Shown here one piece after another: positions 1-11,989 of a stretch of DNA of 64,000 nt. The translations under genes were made by a program, and so were the position numbers. Numbering within the stretch: the stretch's first letter is position 1; each line of letters starts with the position of its first letter. The DNA comes from Palaemon carinicauda (lineage: Eukaryota > Arthropoda > Malacostraca > Decapoda > Palaemonidae), in NCBI RefSeq assembly GCF_036898095.1, contig NC_090745.1, positions 83,910,178 to 83,974,177 of the forward strand, in the 5' to 3' direction. The notes beneath the pieces were generated by a model, which saw only the letters and a program-made list of their open reading frames with translations, was not told the origin of the DNA and searched no databases.

Positions 1-891
1 CAGGAGTGATTACCACGCATGCACGGAAGGCTGACTCCACTCGCTCATTATCCCCGCTTTGATGTGAAGAGAGTGCGAACAGGGTGTTTACAAAGTGATT
101 ATTGTTATTAGTTCCTTTTGACTCGTGTGGAAAAAAAAATATCAGGGAAAACTACCTTTCTTCTTTCCGAAAATCAATTTCATGTTTAACCAAATTTTTT
201 AAGATATTTTTTTTTCTATTTGTGGAAGTAATTAGTTGTTTTGCCATTATTTACAGATATCCACGAAGGCCTATTTTTTTCTTCCATTTTTTACGCTTAA
301 TGCTTGACCAATCAGGCCAACTGAAATAGGTATCGGTTTTAATTTGAAGCCATTATTGCTTTGTAAAAGGATAGATGATGATTTCCTTCCATTTTAAGTA
401 ATGACTATTAAAAAGGCTTAATTATCATAAATTTCCCCGCGGTATTACAACATGACTTGTTATGGAATTACAAAAAAAAAATTATATCGATCATATTGAA
501 TATAGATCTTTAATGGATGCCACTAGACTAGGAATTTAACTGTACCGAACTAATGTTTTTACATGAAAATAAGAATAAACATGATAATGGAAAACTCTTA
601 GTTTATTGCAAATATATAAAAAAAAATGTCATTCCTTATCCTGTACAAAGATTCCTCACAACTCATACATATGTCTACAGACTACAATTTCTTTTTATAT
701 GGGCTGCCAACTCATGAGCCCGATTACCACGCAAGTGTGACATGATCTTTACCAACCAACCTAAAACAATAGAGGAAATAGCAATTTTAATATAATGAAA
801 GTAAACGCATTTAGATAGTTGCAGTGATTTTAAGCTCTTCCCACTTCGTTGAAATGATATTCTAATTTAGACTTCTCCCTTCTCTCACCAG
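1..891 (+). other. prickle intron or 5' flank, no gene seen
   Basis: AT-rich sequence upstream of the first visible prickle exon, ending in a pyrimidine-rich tract and CAG acceptor at 881-891. I see no coding exon here. Short open frames are low-complexity and lack splice context. It is probably intron, because the exon that follows starts in the middle of the PET domain. Confidence 0.6.
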
Positions 892-1005
892 GTCCATCTG
901 TACTTCTCAGCCTTACCCGAAGATAAGGTGCCTTATGTGAATTCCGTCGGAGAAAAATACAGGATTAAACAGCTTCTCCATCAGCTACCGCCGCATGACA
1001 ATGAG
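892..1005 (+). CDS. pk: prickle exon: PET domain, first half
   Basis: A 114-bp exon of 38 codons in phase 0, bounded by a CAG acceptor and a GTATGT donor. It encodes the start of a PET domain, with recognisable [11 protein letters not shown] and EKYRIKQLL blocks. The PET domain is characteristic of the Prickle/Espinas/Testin LIM proteins. Prickle is a cytoplasmic core component of planar cell polarity that binds Van Gogh/Strabismus at the proximal cell face. The start codon and N-terminal exons lie upstream of the window. The frame continues without a break into the exon at 3845, which supports both splice sites. The Prickle identity, rather than Testin, comes from the downstream LIM arrangement and the CAAX-ended tail. 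Confidence 0.93.
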
Positions 1006-1173
1006 GTATGTGATCATTTAAATTCTTTCATATGGTTTATTTATTGAGTAAAACACTGGTTTCATTTTTCTACGGATTCTGGGCCAAGTTTCTTTCAGTA
1101 ACTAGAGTGAAAAGTTCTCTTAACACAGGATGGCAGAGAACTTGACATTTTACAAAACGTTCTGAGATATTTC

Positions 1174-1211
1174 ATGATGATGATGATGATGATTATTATT
1201 ATTATTATTAC

Positions 1212-1270
<59 letters not shown>

Positions 1271-1365
1271 GCTAAGCTACAACCCTAGTTGGAAAAAAAG
1301 ATGCTATAAACCCAAGGGCCCCTGCAGGGGTAATAGCCCAGTGAGGAAAGGACATCATGCTGCTA
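1174..1365 (+). repeat. dispersed repeat copy R1 with (GAT)n/(ATT)n head
   Basis: A trinucleotide run (1174-1270) leads into GCTAAGCTACAACCCTAG at 1271 and continues to about 1365. The same core recurs at about 29,980 and 63,242, each time after an ATT tract. It is therefore a dispersed element whose copies carry a microsatellite at the 5' side. I cannot assign it to a named SINE or MITE family. Confidence 0.75.
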
Positions 1366-1403
1366 ATATTTATATGTTCAAAGGTTTAACATAGTCTCTC
1401 TTC

Positions 1404-1410
<7 letters not shown>

Positions 1411-1497
<87 letters not shown>
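1411..1497. repeat. (TA)n microsatellite
   Basis: About 87 bp of pure TA dinucleotide between the two oppositely oriented repeat copies R1 and R2. Confidence 0.98.
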
Positions 1498-1500
<3 letters not shown>

Positions 1501-1569
1501 CAACGTTGATACTTAAGATAAGTTTTATTCTGTTTACTACTTCCCATACTGTATAATTTATTTACTTAT

Positions 1570-1693
1570 TTTCTTTCTTCACTGGGCCATTTTTCCCTGT
1601 TGAAGCCCCTGGGAATATAGCTTCCTGCATTTCCAACTGAGCTAGTTTTTTATTATTGTTATTATTATTCTTATCATTATTATTATTATTATC
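1570..1693 (-). repeat. dispersed repeat copy R2, inverted and diverged
   Basis: The sequence from about 1580 (CACTGGGCCATTTTTCCC) through 1647, followed by a TTATTATT run, is the reverse complement of the R1 core with several substitutions. With R1 it forms an inverted pair around the (TA)n tract. Confidence 0.65.
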
Positions 1694-2224
1694 ATATAAA
1701 TTGGTAGTCTGTTATAATTTTGTGGCAAGTTCATTGCCATTGATTGCATTGGCCAAGCTACTGGGATAATCTTAAGCAATGAAGTATTGGCTAAAAATTA
1801 TTTATTTATTATTATTAACTGTAGGGGAGCATCCAGTTCACACGGATAACAACATTTCAGATTTTTTGTCTCAAGAACCGGAAGAACCATCGCTTTCTAC
1901 TTATAAAGAAAAGAGCGAGTTCTCTAATTCTCTTGGAAGGAGGCGGGCCTGTAGGGCGCCGCCTCCATTGTCTATAACTTCCCGGATACCTCAGACCTAG
2001 TTAACCCAGGTGAACTGATTCCATTATCCATCCTGGGAGGGCCAAAGGGAAAGAAAACATAATATTAATTTTAAAGAATGACGTGATCTATGGATACTTG
2101 GGAGTTTGTATTCAGCATAGGAAAGAGATTTGCCTCGATTTTGTCAGTACCTTTAGCTTTGAAATATATTCTTCTTGTAAATTATTATCATTTTCATCAT
2201 TGTTACTATTTGATGATGAGGATG

Positions 2225-2284
<60 letters not shown>
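2225..2284. repeat. (GTA)n microsatellite
   Basis: About 20 perfect trinucleotide units in the prickle intron. Runs of serine or valine in open frames here come from the repeat and are not coding. Confidence 0.98.
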
Positions 2285-2352
2285 TGATTTTAATGGCGTT
2301 TATATAATCCCTTCCTTCTGCACAATAATGTTCATTCTGTAAGTAATGTTAC

Positions 2353-2354
<2 letters not shown>

Positions 2355-2414
<60 letters not shown>
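2355..2414. repeat. (GA)n microsatellite
   Basis: About 30 perfect GA units. Confidence 0.98.
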
Positions 2415-2418
<4 letters not shown>

Positions 2419-3573
2419 CATAGTATCTAAGAGACTTCAAAGAATAGTTTTGTATGGGAATGGGGGACAAGAACAATGATAATTTTGCTTTAGCTAGACG
2501 CTGACAAGTGAGAATAGCCAGTAGAGAATTTTATGAATGAGACGTCCCATTCATAATTTGGTATTCGACGAGTGTTTTTACGTTGGAGAAACGTGGATTG
2601 ACTACATGCGAGTTTGTTGGGTGGTCTTTGATGTATCATTTATGTTGTACCTCGTGAGTATACCAACTCGTCGACTCCGAGTTCTCATAGATTAAATTTT
2701 GACAATATATGAAGGTATAGAAGTACATTTTAGCACTCTGATGAAGGTAGTAAAGTTTTATACCTAGTGAAAACGGCTTAATTTAGAGAACACATACATA
2801 CATACATACAGGTTGTGCAGTGTGTTACTTTTGTACATAGTTTATATCGGATATAAAGGCACTATTAAAAAAGCTGCCTGTTAATTTTTCATGTTAATGA
2901 AAATTTGTTTTAGTGTTTTATGGGATATATTTTCTATCTCGTTTTTCTACCGTTCGACATTGAATATTTAACGCTTATGCTATTTCAGTCTGTTTCGTAC
3001 ATATACCAGAACAGTTACAGACGACGCACGGCGTAATTTCAGAGTCATTGCTTCATAGATCATGTAATCAGTAAGGTCAATTAATGTAATTTACAGACCT
3101 GTAAGAGATTGGAAAACTGACTTGATTCTGTCTCAATTATCAAATAATTTAAGACAATCGTTATCGTCTATGATTTTTTTATCACTCAAAGGATCAGGTC
3201 ACATTGAATATTACAATTAGCAATAAGTGTTTTACTCTTTATTTAAAAGAAACATTATTATTTAGGGTAGTTAGAACAGACTGGTTCTAAAACAAATATA
3301 CAGTTGCCGTGCACCAGACAGTGTTATGACGTATTGTTCTCACTAACATGAGAAAATATTTGAGTGGAGGTCACGTTGATTGCATTTTTATCGATGTATA
3401 CCTTCTTGTGAATATTTGAAACTAGTACTTGTTCAAAGACTTTCCCTCGTCTGTATAAGTTTCTAACCGAAAACACATTTTTGTGAAAGAGGGGAATAAA
3501 ATTTATATGCATTTCTGTATGAATCGGTAAATGTGTGTTTGTGCGTTTAAAAGATATGATATGTATAAGTATT

Positions 3574-3575
<2 letters not shown>

Positions 3576-3668
<93 letters not shown>

Positions 3669-3675
3669 CATATAC

Positions 3676-3746
<71 letters not shown>
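3576..3746. repeat. compound (TA)n-(GA)n microsatellite
   Basis: About 90 bp of TA (3576-3665), a short spacer of ACATACATATACAT type, then about 69 bp of GA (3678-3746). The compound repeat ends about 100 bp before the acceptor of the second PET exon. Open frames over it are artefacts. Confidence 0.98.
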
Positions 3747-3750
<4 letters not shown>

Positions 3751-3844
3751 CATATACTTCTCGACAGAATGAAAAAAAGTAGGGAATCGATTGAGATAGT
3801 TTCCCTTTGATATGCCAAACCTCACAGAATGACCTCTTCAACAG

Positions 3845-3985
3845 GTTCGGTATTGCAACGGTCTTGGTGACGAAGAGAAGAAAGAGCTACGGTTGTTTTC
3901 GGCGCAGCGGAAACGAGAAGCCCTGGGCAGAGGATCCGTCAAGCAATTGCCTGTCAACTTGCATTCCACCATGACCTGCGCCAAC
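3845..3985 (+). CDS. pk: prickle exon: PET domain, second half, and first LIM1 cysteine
   Basis: A 141-bp exon of 47 codons, phase 0 at both ends, with an ACAG acceptor and a GTAAGC donor. It carries the Prickle-type PET C-terminus ([20 protein letters not shown]) and the linker to LIM1. It ends in Cys-Ala-Asn, where the Cys is the first zinc ligand of LIM1; the second lies in the next exon. The split of a C-x2-C pair across an intron and the shared frame confirm exon pairing. The open frame starting at the internal ATG at 3893 overruns the donor and does not reflect the real protein. Confidence 0.93.
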
Positions 3986-5851
3986 GTAAGCATTTGCATA
4001 AAAGAATTAGTCTATTCATACCAGAGTGTGGTTGTTGCCATGGTAGCATGTAATTTTGAAAGCAGTTGTTATCCTGTTAGTAATTCAATACTTTGCTATA
4101 TTGATTGTAATTGTTACCATAATTGTTCCCTATTTAGACAGCAATTGTATTTTCGGATTGATGCATACGCATTAGGTCGTGTGTTTAGATGTAAGTGAAT
4201 ACATTTTTAAAAAGTTTTACGTTGGTTTAGTTTTGATTATTCTAACTACAATGATATTGGTTGTAAAATATGAAGTGATATTTTACTTTTTTTAAGTTGT
4301 TGGTCCTGTTATATATCCATATAAATACTTAATTTTCAGTGAACACTTTTCGAATTGAGATGGTCCATGTAGTTGAGTTTGGACCTATATGACGTGGCTA
4401 AATATTCTTTGCCAAAACTACAGGTTTTTCTTCAACCTTGCTTTTGACCATTTTATTTTGAGAAAATTTTACCTTATGATTTTGTTTAAAGAATAAAAAC
4501 CATTGTGATTATCATCATTTATAGCGTTCATTTTATAACATGGAGTTATATGTCGTCTCTAAAGTCATTATAGGATAGCATAAACACAAAAGAAATATGT
4601 CAGAAACAATTCTCCCACATTGATATTGGTCCTTTCCCCGAAAGAGATGAGAACCGGAGCGATCCTAGTATGGAAATGCACTCGTTCCTGGGATACAATC
4701 CATCAAAAGAAAGCGGAAAGAATATATGAAGGCGTCTGAATATCATCCCTTGCGAGTCTCTGAGGTCATTACGAAAGATATTCGCCAGGGAGGTAAATAG
4801 AGAGGGATCAGGAAAGTCGAAATATGAAAGAATAGAGGAGTTTGGGCCGTTCTATCAGATCTCTCGCGAAGTTCTTTTAGGGAAAGAGAAGGGCGAGAGA
4901 GTTGCTGGATAAGGGGAAGCTGGACGTCTTTCTGTCCCCACCCCCTTTAGTTGTTGGTGCAATTTTCCGCGTCAGAGAAAATGCTCAAATTCTTCAGTCA
5001 GAATTTTTTTCTCCGGGGAGCTTCTGTCCAGTAGATAAAATACGTTTGGGCTTATTTGTTGTTTGGATGGAGTAACTGCAGATGTTATTCGTGTATATTT
5101 TACTTCTGTTTGGAAATATAAATACGAGAACGATAAAGTAAACTGGTCAAGTGTGGATTATTATTTATTATTATTGAAACAAAGATAAAACAATGTCTAA
5201 TTTCTGAAGTGTTATCAATATAACTTGTGAAATTCTTTAAATCGATACATAACTCTTTCCGGGAGAACATGAAAGCTAGATTATGGTGTGACCCAGGAGC
5301 AAGCGTTTGTGCTACCATAAGGTTACCTTAAAATAACCAATAATGACAAGACTTAAGAATTGTTTAGTTATGATATCCGAAAAAAAAAAAAATTAAGTTT
5401 GTGTCGTTTAGTGCCTTATATTTATTTATTCCGTGATTGTTTTTTGCCGTTTGATAATTTATTACCCCGTTTTACAATGGTCGTGGAAGTATTTGACAAA
5501 TTGATATTGGAATTGGTACCATAACAAGGTTTTTTTTTTTACGTACGTTTTTACAACTTTAACCATTCATATTCAGTATCTTCTACAAATTTCTTTTATT
5601 ACAAAGTAAAAGTGGAACAAGTTTTAATTCTACAACACAGTACAAATGGTCCAAGTTTAATTTAGACGGACTTTAATTCAAAGAAGTATTTCTTTTCAAG
5701 TAGTTTGTCTTCATTACAAATTGTAAAAATGGAAACAAATACTACTCTCGTATAATGATGTTAAATCCCCCAATCCCCTCGGGTAGAAATGAGTGGTCAG
5801 CAAGAGAAAGAGAAGTCGTAGTAATAGTGCTGTTTCCCCCTTTTCCTTCAG
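3986..5851 (+). other. prickle intron, no recognisable element
   Basis: A 1.87-kb phase-0 intron, AT-rich with short poly-A and poly-T runs. The acceptor is preceded by a strong pyrimidine tract (CCCCCTTTTCCTTCAG). I see no transposon or RNA gene in it. Confidence 0.75.
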
Positions 5852-6055
5852 TGTGGAGAGAGCGTCAGTGGTGGAGACATAGTTGTGGTGGCTGCAAGGG
5901 CCGGCCCTAACGCCTGCTGGCACCCGGCTTGCTTCAACTGCCACGTCTGTAGGGAGCTGCTCGTCGATCTCATCTACTTCTGGAAGGATGCCCACCTCTA
6001 CTGCGGCAGGCACCACGCAGAGAGTCTGAAACCGCGCTGTGCCGCTTGTGACGAG
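5852..6055 (+). CDS. pk: prickle exon: LIM1 and start of LIM2
   Basis: A 204-bp exon of 68 codons in phase 0. It begins with the second Cys of the LIM1 C-x2-C pair and carries the H-x2-C, C-x2-C and C-x2-H ligands ([12 protein letters not shown] and YCGRHH). It then enters LIM2 with the C-x2-C pair RCAACDE. LIM domains are paired zinc fingers used for protein binding. The exon is more GC-rich than the surrounding intron. Reading from the ATG at 5885 would drop the first 11 codons, so the exon boundary and not that ATG defines the coding start. Confidence 0.95.
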
Positions 6056-6199
6056 GTAAGGCTCATAAGATGGATGGTCTTGTGTTTTTGTTTTATTTTT
6101 TTTAACCGTTATCGAGGCGAGACATATGGATAAGAGGGGCGAGGTTAAAACGTTGTGATTACGTCACTTTACAACGTTGATAGACTTTCTATAAGATGT

Positions 6200-6460
6200 A
6201 GTAGTTGTAGCAAATATCATTGCTGATGCATTATCACGCAACCCCGTGTCATCTTGTACGGAGCCTTTAGCTGAATTAATAGATATATCAACATCCATGC
6301 CTATTGTTAAAACGATATCTGAACAAGAAGATTTGGGCTGGAGTGCTGAATTATTACAGACTGAGCAAAGAAAAGATCAGAAATTAGAAAAAATTATAAA
6401 TGCTTTGAAAGGCAATCATAAGGAAAAGGAATATATAAAGTAGTAGTAGATTGCCTGGCA
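6200..6460 (+). pseudogene. Ty3/gypsy pol scrap, end of RNase H
   Basis: The plus strand reads Asn-Ile-Ile-Ala-Asp-Ala-Leu-Ser-Arg at about 6213-6239, the hallmark end of the Ty3/gypsy RNase H domain. About 70 acidic and basic residues follow, as in the RNase H to integrase linker, and then a stop near 6441. Nothing recognisable of integrase or of an LTR follows. It is a short degenerate relic inside a prickle intron. Confidence 0.6.
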
Positions 6461-6784
6461 CTATGATTAGACACGGCAAGGAGAGAGATGCGACTCTCCA
6501 GACTAAAATGTTTAAAATAAAATTTAACGCAAGTAAAGAGTAATCACGTTAATTAATTTTGCTTGTAGATAGGGTAGAGATATATTTCGTTGCATTATCT
6601 CCGTTATTTGTAGGTTGGCAGATTGTTTTATGCAATGTAAACCGTTGAAATATTTTGGTTATTCACTGTGAATGATAAATTTTTTTGGGGTAATCTAGTG
6701 TAAACAATAAAGTTTTTGTTTATCCAATCTAATGTGACTTATTAAAATATTGTGGTTATTTGATATAATGACTTCTGGTAATAA

Positions 6785-7096
6785 GTGAAGTATATCATAT
6801 ATCAACGGTTAGACCAAGGGAGAAGAATGAGAAACCTTGAATGTCCAACTAGATTATTTCATACAAAAGGATTGGATTCATTGGTCAGGGTTGTATACCC
6901 GGGTGCTGGGATCTGTAAGGCCAATCAGTGCCTAGGCGTGACTTTGGGAAATCCCTGCATTACATTATCATGTAAGTCAGAAGAGATGTGGCAACCAGAA
7001 TTAAGAGAACGAAAATTGAGAGTTCAAATAGAATCTACATCAATACAGCTAGGGGCTTATGTATGTTGTAAAGACCCCCCAAGTAAGGTGCAGTGA
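6785..7096 (+). other. unidentified open stretch, 103 codons
   Basis: An open frame with several cysteines, located just after the gypsy scrap. I do not recognise it. It has no splice context and the prickle frame does not pass through it. It may be more of the same decayed retroelement. Confidence 0.2.
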
Positions 7097-7813
7097 AGAC
7101 GCTATCCTATCCATATACTGGTTACAGTATAAATATTTCAACCAGCATCCTTTTTTTTTAGATTAAAGTTGGTTGCTGGTAATATCCCTTGTTGAATACG
7201 CTAGGGATTTAAAGTCGTTTACTATGTCCATCGTTTGATATCAACATTATCATAACGGTGTGAAGTCACGTATATATTTAGTTAATGGCAATACGCTTAT
7301 GAAGTCACCAGTATTTTCTTATATGTAAAGTTTGTTAGCTTAATCTATCCATGTTACTTCATAATGACCATTTATATGTAAAATTTGCGTTTCTTGCCTT
7401 CTACAATTGATATAGATTAGTTGATCTGTCAAAATGTCCCAGTATGATTTTTTTTTTTCCTTTACTTTTTATGTAGCCACGATGAGAGGAATTCTAATGT
7501 TGATTTTGGAATATACTTTGAGAACAAAGTTCGTTTTCTCATTGTATTGCAAAAAAAAAAAAATAATAATAAATAAAAAATTTATGTAGTCTACAGCGGC
7601 AACGCCAACGTTGGCTAAGCTTCCCCAAGAGACCCGTTTTCTTTAATGAGAAGTTGTGTGGGAGAACCCAATCCAGAAGTCTTGATTAGCGTTTTTGAAT
7701 GGTGCGGTTAGTCGGATTTTGTTCCCTTTTTTTCTGGATCTAACCTAAAATGTTTCTCTTGGCGTCTCAAAGTTATCCGGCAATCAGATGGCACTAAGTA
7801 ATAATATAAATTT

Positions 7814-7820
<7 letters not shown>

Positions 7821-7883
<63 letters not shown>
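7821..7883. repeat. (GA)n microsatellite
   Basis: About 31 GA units. Confidence 0.98.
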
Positions 7884-7886
<3 letters not shown>

Positions 7887-8314
7887 TTGATATGATTAAA
7901 GAGCTACGTGCCGCGAGTAAACAATGTTTCGTTTAATTAAACGTCACTATGACGCGCTCTCTTTGGCTTTTGTTATAAGGCTATGCAAGGATACACGACT
8001 CAAGTTAGCAATAAGGTAATTTACGAAGTGTTTCTAAGAATAGATCTTATAGGGAGCATATTTAATGACAATTGAAATCACACTGACCCTTGTCGATTTT
8101 AGTAGACTTACATTTATATGAAAAAACAAATGGATATTAAACCTTGATAGTTTCCTGAATTTTATTAAAACTCATTTCATATGTGAATATAACAATGAAT
8201 CTTTTTAATCGCTGACCAAAGTGCAATAAAGCTTACTAAAAGGTTTGTTAGTTGTAATCCCAAAGTAATTGCCCTTATTTCGAAGGTTTGAAATTTTCTG
8301 TACTGTATTGTGTG

Positions 8315-8317
<3 letters not shown>

Positions 8318-8385
<68 letters not shown>
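8318..8385. repeat. (GA)n microsatellite
   Basis: About 34 GA units. Confidence 0.98.
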
Positions 8386-8390
<5 letters not shown>

Positions 8391-9615
8391 AAATCATACT
8401 TTGCAAATCAGGATGTACTTCACTAATAAAGAACACGAATTGGTTGCATTTTTGAAAGCATAACCGAGTAATAATCAACCGAAGGTAGATTCTACTAAGA
8501 GTTTCTCTCTCGAGTCCCGGAGAAAGTAAAATGGCAGATGGCTAATTAACTTACCTAACCACTCTATTGTATGTTAAATGGACTGAAATGTCTTCCCAGT
8601 AACACTGCTGCTGACGGACAATCGTTTATATGATAGTGTTATGCAAGAAGTTAAGACAGTTAGTTTGTTGACCTCCGTTGCTTGTGTGTGGAATTAAAGT
8701 TTTTTTTTTTTTTTTTTTTTTTTTTGAGAAGTGTCTTAAAAAGTACCTTTATCATAAGAAAAATTAAGTTATTCTGATCGTCTTCAACTAGAAATGTAGT
8801 AATTCCACTGTGATTTATGAATTGCACGTTCTCAACAATTATAATCATCTTTTTCTTCACATTAGTTCCATCCAAGTTAATTATAAAGTATAGTATACAT
8901 CGTTACCACATAATTATTGTAAAAGTAGTTATAATTTGAAAGTATTTAGTTTCTGGGTAATAAATACATTAGCCTGATATTAATGGTTGGTGGTAATATA
9001 GTTTTTTTCTGATCGACAAGTTCCAAATGAGACACTTACGTGATATTAGATAAAGATTTATTAAAATAAAAATAGATCAAATTATGAACTTTTAAAGGAT
9101 ACGGTAATTATAAATAAGGTTAATAGGATGGGTATTAAAAAAATCTCAAGTTACTGAACCAGAATGACATCATAACTTATTTGAAAGAATTTTTATCCAG
9201 GAAACTTTATGATGGTTTTTTTTCTTTAGAAAAACTGGACTAGTTTTGTCCTTATGTGATGTAAGTTCCAAGTTTTTTTTCAAATCAAAGGTTAGATTTT
9301 GAATTGAAAAGAGAAGAAACTTTAAGTACATTCATCACTAATTTAGAAACTTATTTGTTGAGTATTGCACAAATAAAATTATGTATACTTTATCAAATAA
9401 AAATTAAACAATTCTGGGGGATATCATAGTTTTCATTTGATTTGAAATTGTGCAGTTATAAAGTATAATGCATTCATATTTTCCATATTCTTTCAGGCTA
9501 GTATTAGGAAGCGCTGGCAGAAGTAAATGGAATAAGAATTAAAATTTTTATTTAAAAAAAAATAGGTTCATAATACACATGAATTTGTCCTATCATTGTA
9601 TTTACAAAATTTCAG

Positions 9616-9814
9616 ATTATTCTGGCAGACGAGTGTACAGAAGCAGAGGGCCGTGCTTGGCACATGAAGCACTTTGCCTGCTTCGAATGTGACAGGCAGC
9701 TGGGTGGGCAGCGGTACATTATGAGGGATGGGCGACCCTTCTGCCTTCACTGCTTTGATGCCATGTTTGCCGAATACTGTGACACTTGTGGGGAACCTAT
9801 TGGAGTTGATCAAG
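9616..9814 (+). CDS. pk: prickle exon: LIM2 and start of LIM3
   Basis: A 199-bp exon entered in phase 0 and left in phase 1, with a TTTCAG acceptor and a GTAAGA donor. It supplies the rest of LIM2: H-x2-C in the [10 protein letters not shown] stretch, then C-x2-C in [10 protein letters not shown]. It opens LIM3 with C-x2-C ([10 protein letters not shown]). The final G joins GT of the next exon to make a glycine codon. Three tandem LIM domains after a PET domain match the Prickle/Espinas/Testin architecture. Confidence 0.95.
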
Positions 9815-10107
9815 GTAAGAATAAAAACTCAATGTAGTGTACTATGATTAAAAATATGTACTAAAAATAATAATGAAGTTTTTTCCAAAGCCATATCTTG
9901 GTTTTAGTGGTAAGAGTAATTTGGTTTTACAAATCTATAAAGAAACTAGTGATTTATTTTTTTTTATACATTATAGTTTGTAAAATTTTTAGTCCTCAAA
10001 AAAACATTTTGGTGCTTCATTTTTCACAGGAAATTGTAACTGCTGTAATTTTATTGTATGTCTTCACCAGAAATATTGTTAGATGTTATAAAAAATATTT
10101 AATACTA

Positions 10108-11170
10108 TTTGTTCCTACAAGAATAGAAACCCTCGTTTTTTAATAGGAGTATGATTTCAGCGTGGCTGGAACTCTACAATTAAAATAATTTTTTATTGTG
10201 GTGTTGGTAGTTACTGGCATGTGTGGCAGGGATGCCCTGCCCTCTCAAACACACCGAGACGTCACTTTGACTTCAGCTGCCGAGTTGTGCACACACGAGC
10301 TCTGTGTTCAAGATGGAGACAGTGAATATTGTTCGATCTCGTCATGCAATCACTGGATCTTGTACTTTCAGATTCAGGTCCAGTAGAAATTCCTGCTTCT
10401 GCTTGGGGGGAGGTGGAAGTCATTGTTCAAACTCCAATGAACCATGCTGTCGACTGCCCAGCCCACCCCCAGGTGAGAATATTCACCTGAATCTTTGCTC
10501 AAGTGTGTCGGTGGAATTTATCTTCTGATATACCTCGAAAAGTGGCTGGTACTGTTCTCTTCTCAAGATCAACTTATTGCATGAATACGAGAGTTGCCGT
10601 ATGATTCCAGTGGAGGGAACAACATTAGGGAGGGGGGTAATGGTGGAAAAGGAATAATCTTGGGACCTACAGGTTCATTCAGCTACCACACACTTCTTTC
10701 CTTCAAGGGCTCACTCTTCATCCATTGACCTGTAACCTGGGCTTCCAAGTTTAAATATCCTCATGAATGGCATAGGAAAGGGACAGGAAAATACCCTAGA
10801 GATTGACAATGTATGCGCATATGAGCAGCACCGAAGCCCTTTCTCCATCAAGCTATGACCAGGAAGGGCCAGTAATGGCTGCTGATGATGGAGCAGATAG
10901 ACTTGTAGGCTCCCCAACCCCCCTCCAGCAGATTACTAAGCAGGGCATGGACTATTTCCAAAATGCTACAATAGAAAAGGTAGAAAGGACCACGGAATTG
11001 AGGGACTTTCTGCAACTTCTACAAGCAGGTATATGCTAGTCAGAATGGAGTGTGACAAAACGATCTAGGCCTGCTTGCCGATTTCACTTGTGATATACCA
11101 AAACATGTCCCTTAATGGTAAAAACAGTGATGGGCTGCCAAGAAAGTTTATGGAATTCCTACTAATCTTA
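10108..11170 (+). mobile_element. DIRS-like 5'-end fragment (family C type)
   Basis: The segment starts TTTGTTCCTACAAGAATAG at 10,108, followed by TAATAGGAGTATGATTTCAG. These match the terminal blocks of the older C-family copy at 22.64-22.95 kb and, more weakly, C1 at 34.34-34.50 kb. The orientation is plus, with the 5' end first. The sequence behind it to about 11.17 kb is probably decayed ORF1, but I recognise no domain, so the right limit is a guess. Confidence 0.5.
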
Positions 11171-11179
11171 TGAATGGAA

Positions 11180-11240
11180 TACAGTCGGCCCTCAATCTTC
11201 GCGGTAGCTAGGTTACAGGCATAACTGCGAAAAGAGGATT
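11180..11240 (+). mobile_element. pogo/Tigger-like terminal inverted repeat, one end
   Basis: TA followed by CAGTCGGCCCTCAATCTTCG at 11,180 resembles the terminal repeat of pogo/Tigger elements, which insert at TA. A GCGAAAAGAGGATTTTCGC palindrome follows at about 11,227. I found no matching opposite end nearby, so this is a solo or truncated copy. Confidence 0.5.
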
Positions 11241-11710
11241 TTCGCAAATAAATGCTGTACTAGGGTAGATTAACTCCTAACCTAAAAAGTCACCGCTCCT
11301 TGCCTGGAGTGGGTGCCCAAAATTAACACAGCAAATATTATGTAATATTGTTTTAATTTGGGTTCTGCAACAGTTTATAATCATATGTACAGTGTATAAG
11401 TACATTTGCACACATGTACACTACGTACTGGACACAGTAAGACTATACAGTACAGTATTGTGCTAAAATAAATATTCACCAGACTCCTAAAATTTTCCTT
11501 TTCTTTTTCATTACATACACTTCATATTGTTTAATTCTCTCACTGGTGGATCCTAAATACTTACAGTAATAATTTTGATAAAGTGTAACACCCTGTTCAC
11601 TTTGTACAATATCCACAGTCTAATGTATATCTGAATGTGATATTACTTTGCTCCTCCCCACAGGAAATTATCTCTGTGAATTAAAACCTTTCACATAATT
11701 CTCCATCATT

Positions 11711-11989
11711 TCAATAGAATGCTACAAGGTCAGTTTTCACTTGCTTGAATCCCATATTCAGCAGGAAAGTCTTTACTGTGAGGTACCACTTCCTAGCTGC
11801 ATCCATCAGGCCATAGACACATTTCTCCAACTTCCATAGTTCATTCTTATCACACCCTGCTTCAACAGGGGGAATAGATTTAACACTCAAATCCTTCACT
11901 CTGTAGAAATGCAGCCTTAATGTCAATTGAACTCCCTGCCCACTTTTTTTAAGACAAAATTGCAATAAATGAAGAAAAGACTTCAACAC
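11711..11989 (-). pseudogene. Ty1/copia reverse transcriptase fragment
   Basis: The minus strand encodes LWKLEKCVYGLMDAARKWY followed by GFKQVKTDLVAFY. This matches the conserved KL-x-K-x-(I/V/L)-YGL-x-D-A-x-x-x-WY block of copia-type RT. The frame is short and the upstream RT motifs are not readable. The element is inserted antisense to prickle in its last intron. GalEa-type copia elements are known from decapods, but I cannot confirm the clade from this fragment. Confidence 0.75.

Larger units (their letters stand above)
1006..3844 (+). other. prickle intron, microsatellite-rich
   Basis: A phase-0 intron of 2.84 kb with a GT donor at 1006 and AG acceptor at 3843-3844. It holds (GAT)n/(ATT)n, two (TA)n tracts, (GTA)n and two (GA)n tracts. 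It also holds an inverted pair of copies of the dispersed repeat seen again at 29.95 and 63.2 kb. Open frames at 1779-2000 and inside the repeats show no family resemblance. Confidence 0.8.
6056..9615 (+). other. prickle intron with gypsy scrap and microsatellites
   Basis: A 3.56-kb phase-0 intron. It contains a Ty3/gypsy fragment at 6.2 kb, an unidentified open stretch at 6785-7096, two (GA)n runs, a poly-T run at 8700-8725 and otherwise unremarkable AT-rich DNA. Confidence 0.75.

Noticed and set aside
1779..2000. 73-codon open frame with a basic stretch in a prickle intron
   Set aside because: No splice context in the prickle frame, no family resemblance, and flanking sequence is microsatellite-rich intron.
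2083..2307. Poly-serine or poly-valine open frames
   Set aside because: Produced by the (GTA)n microsatellite.
3324..3841. Several long frames with Tyr-Ile or Ser-Leu runs
   Set aside because: Produced by the (TA)n-(GA)n compound microsatellite; they have no coding signal outside the repeat.
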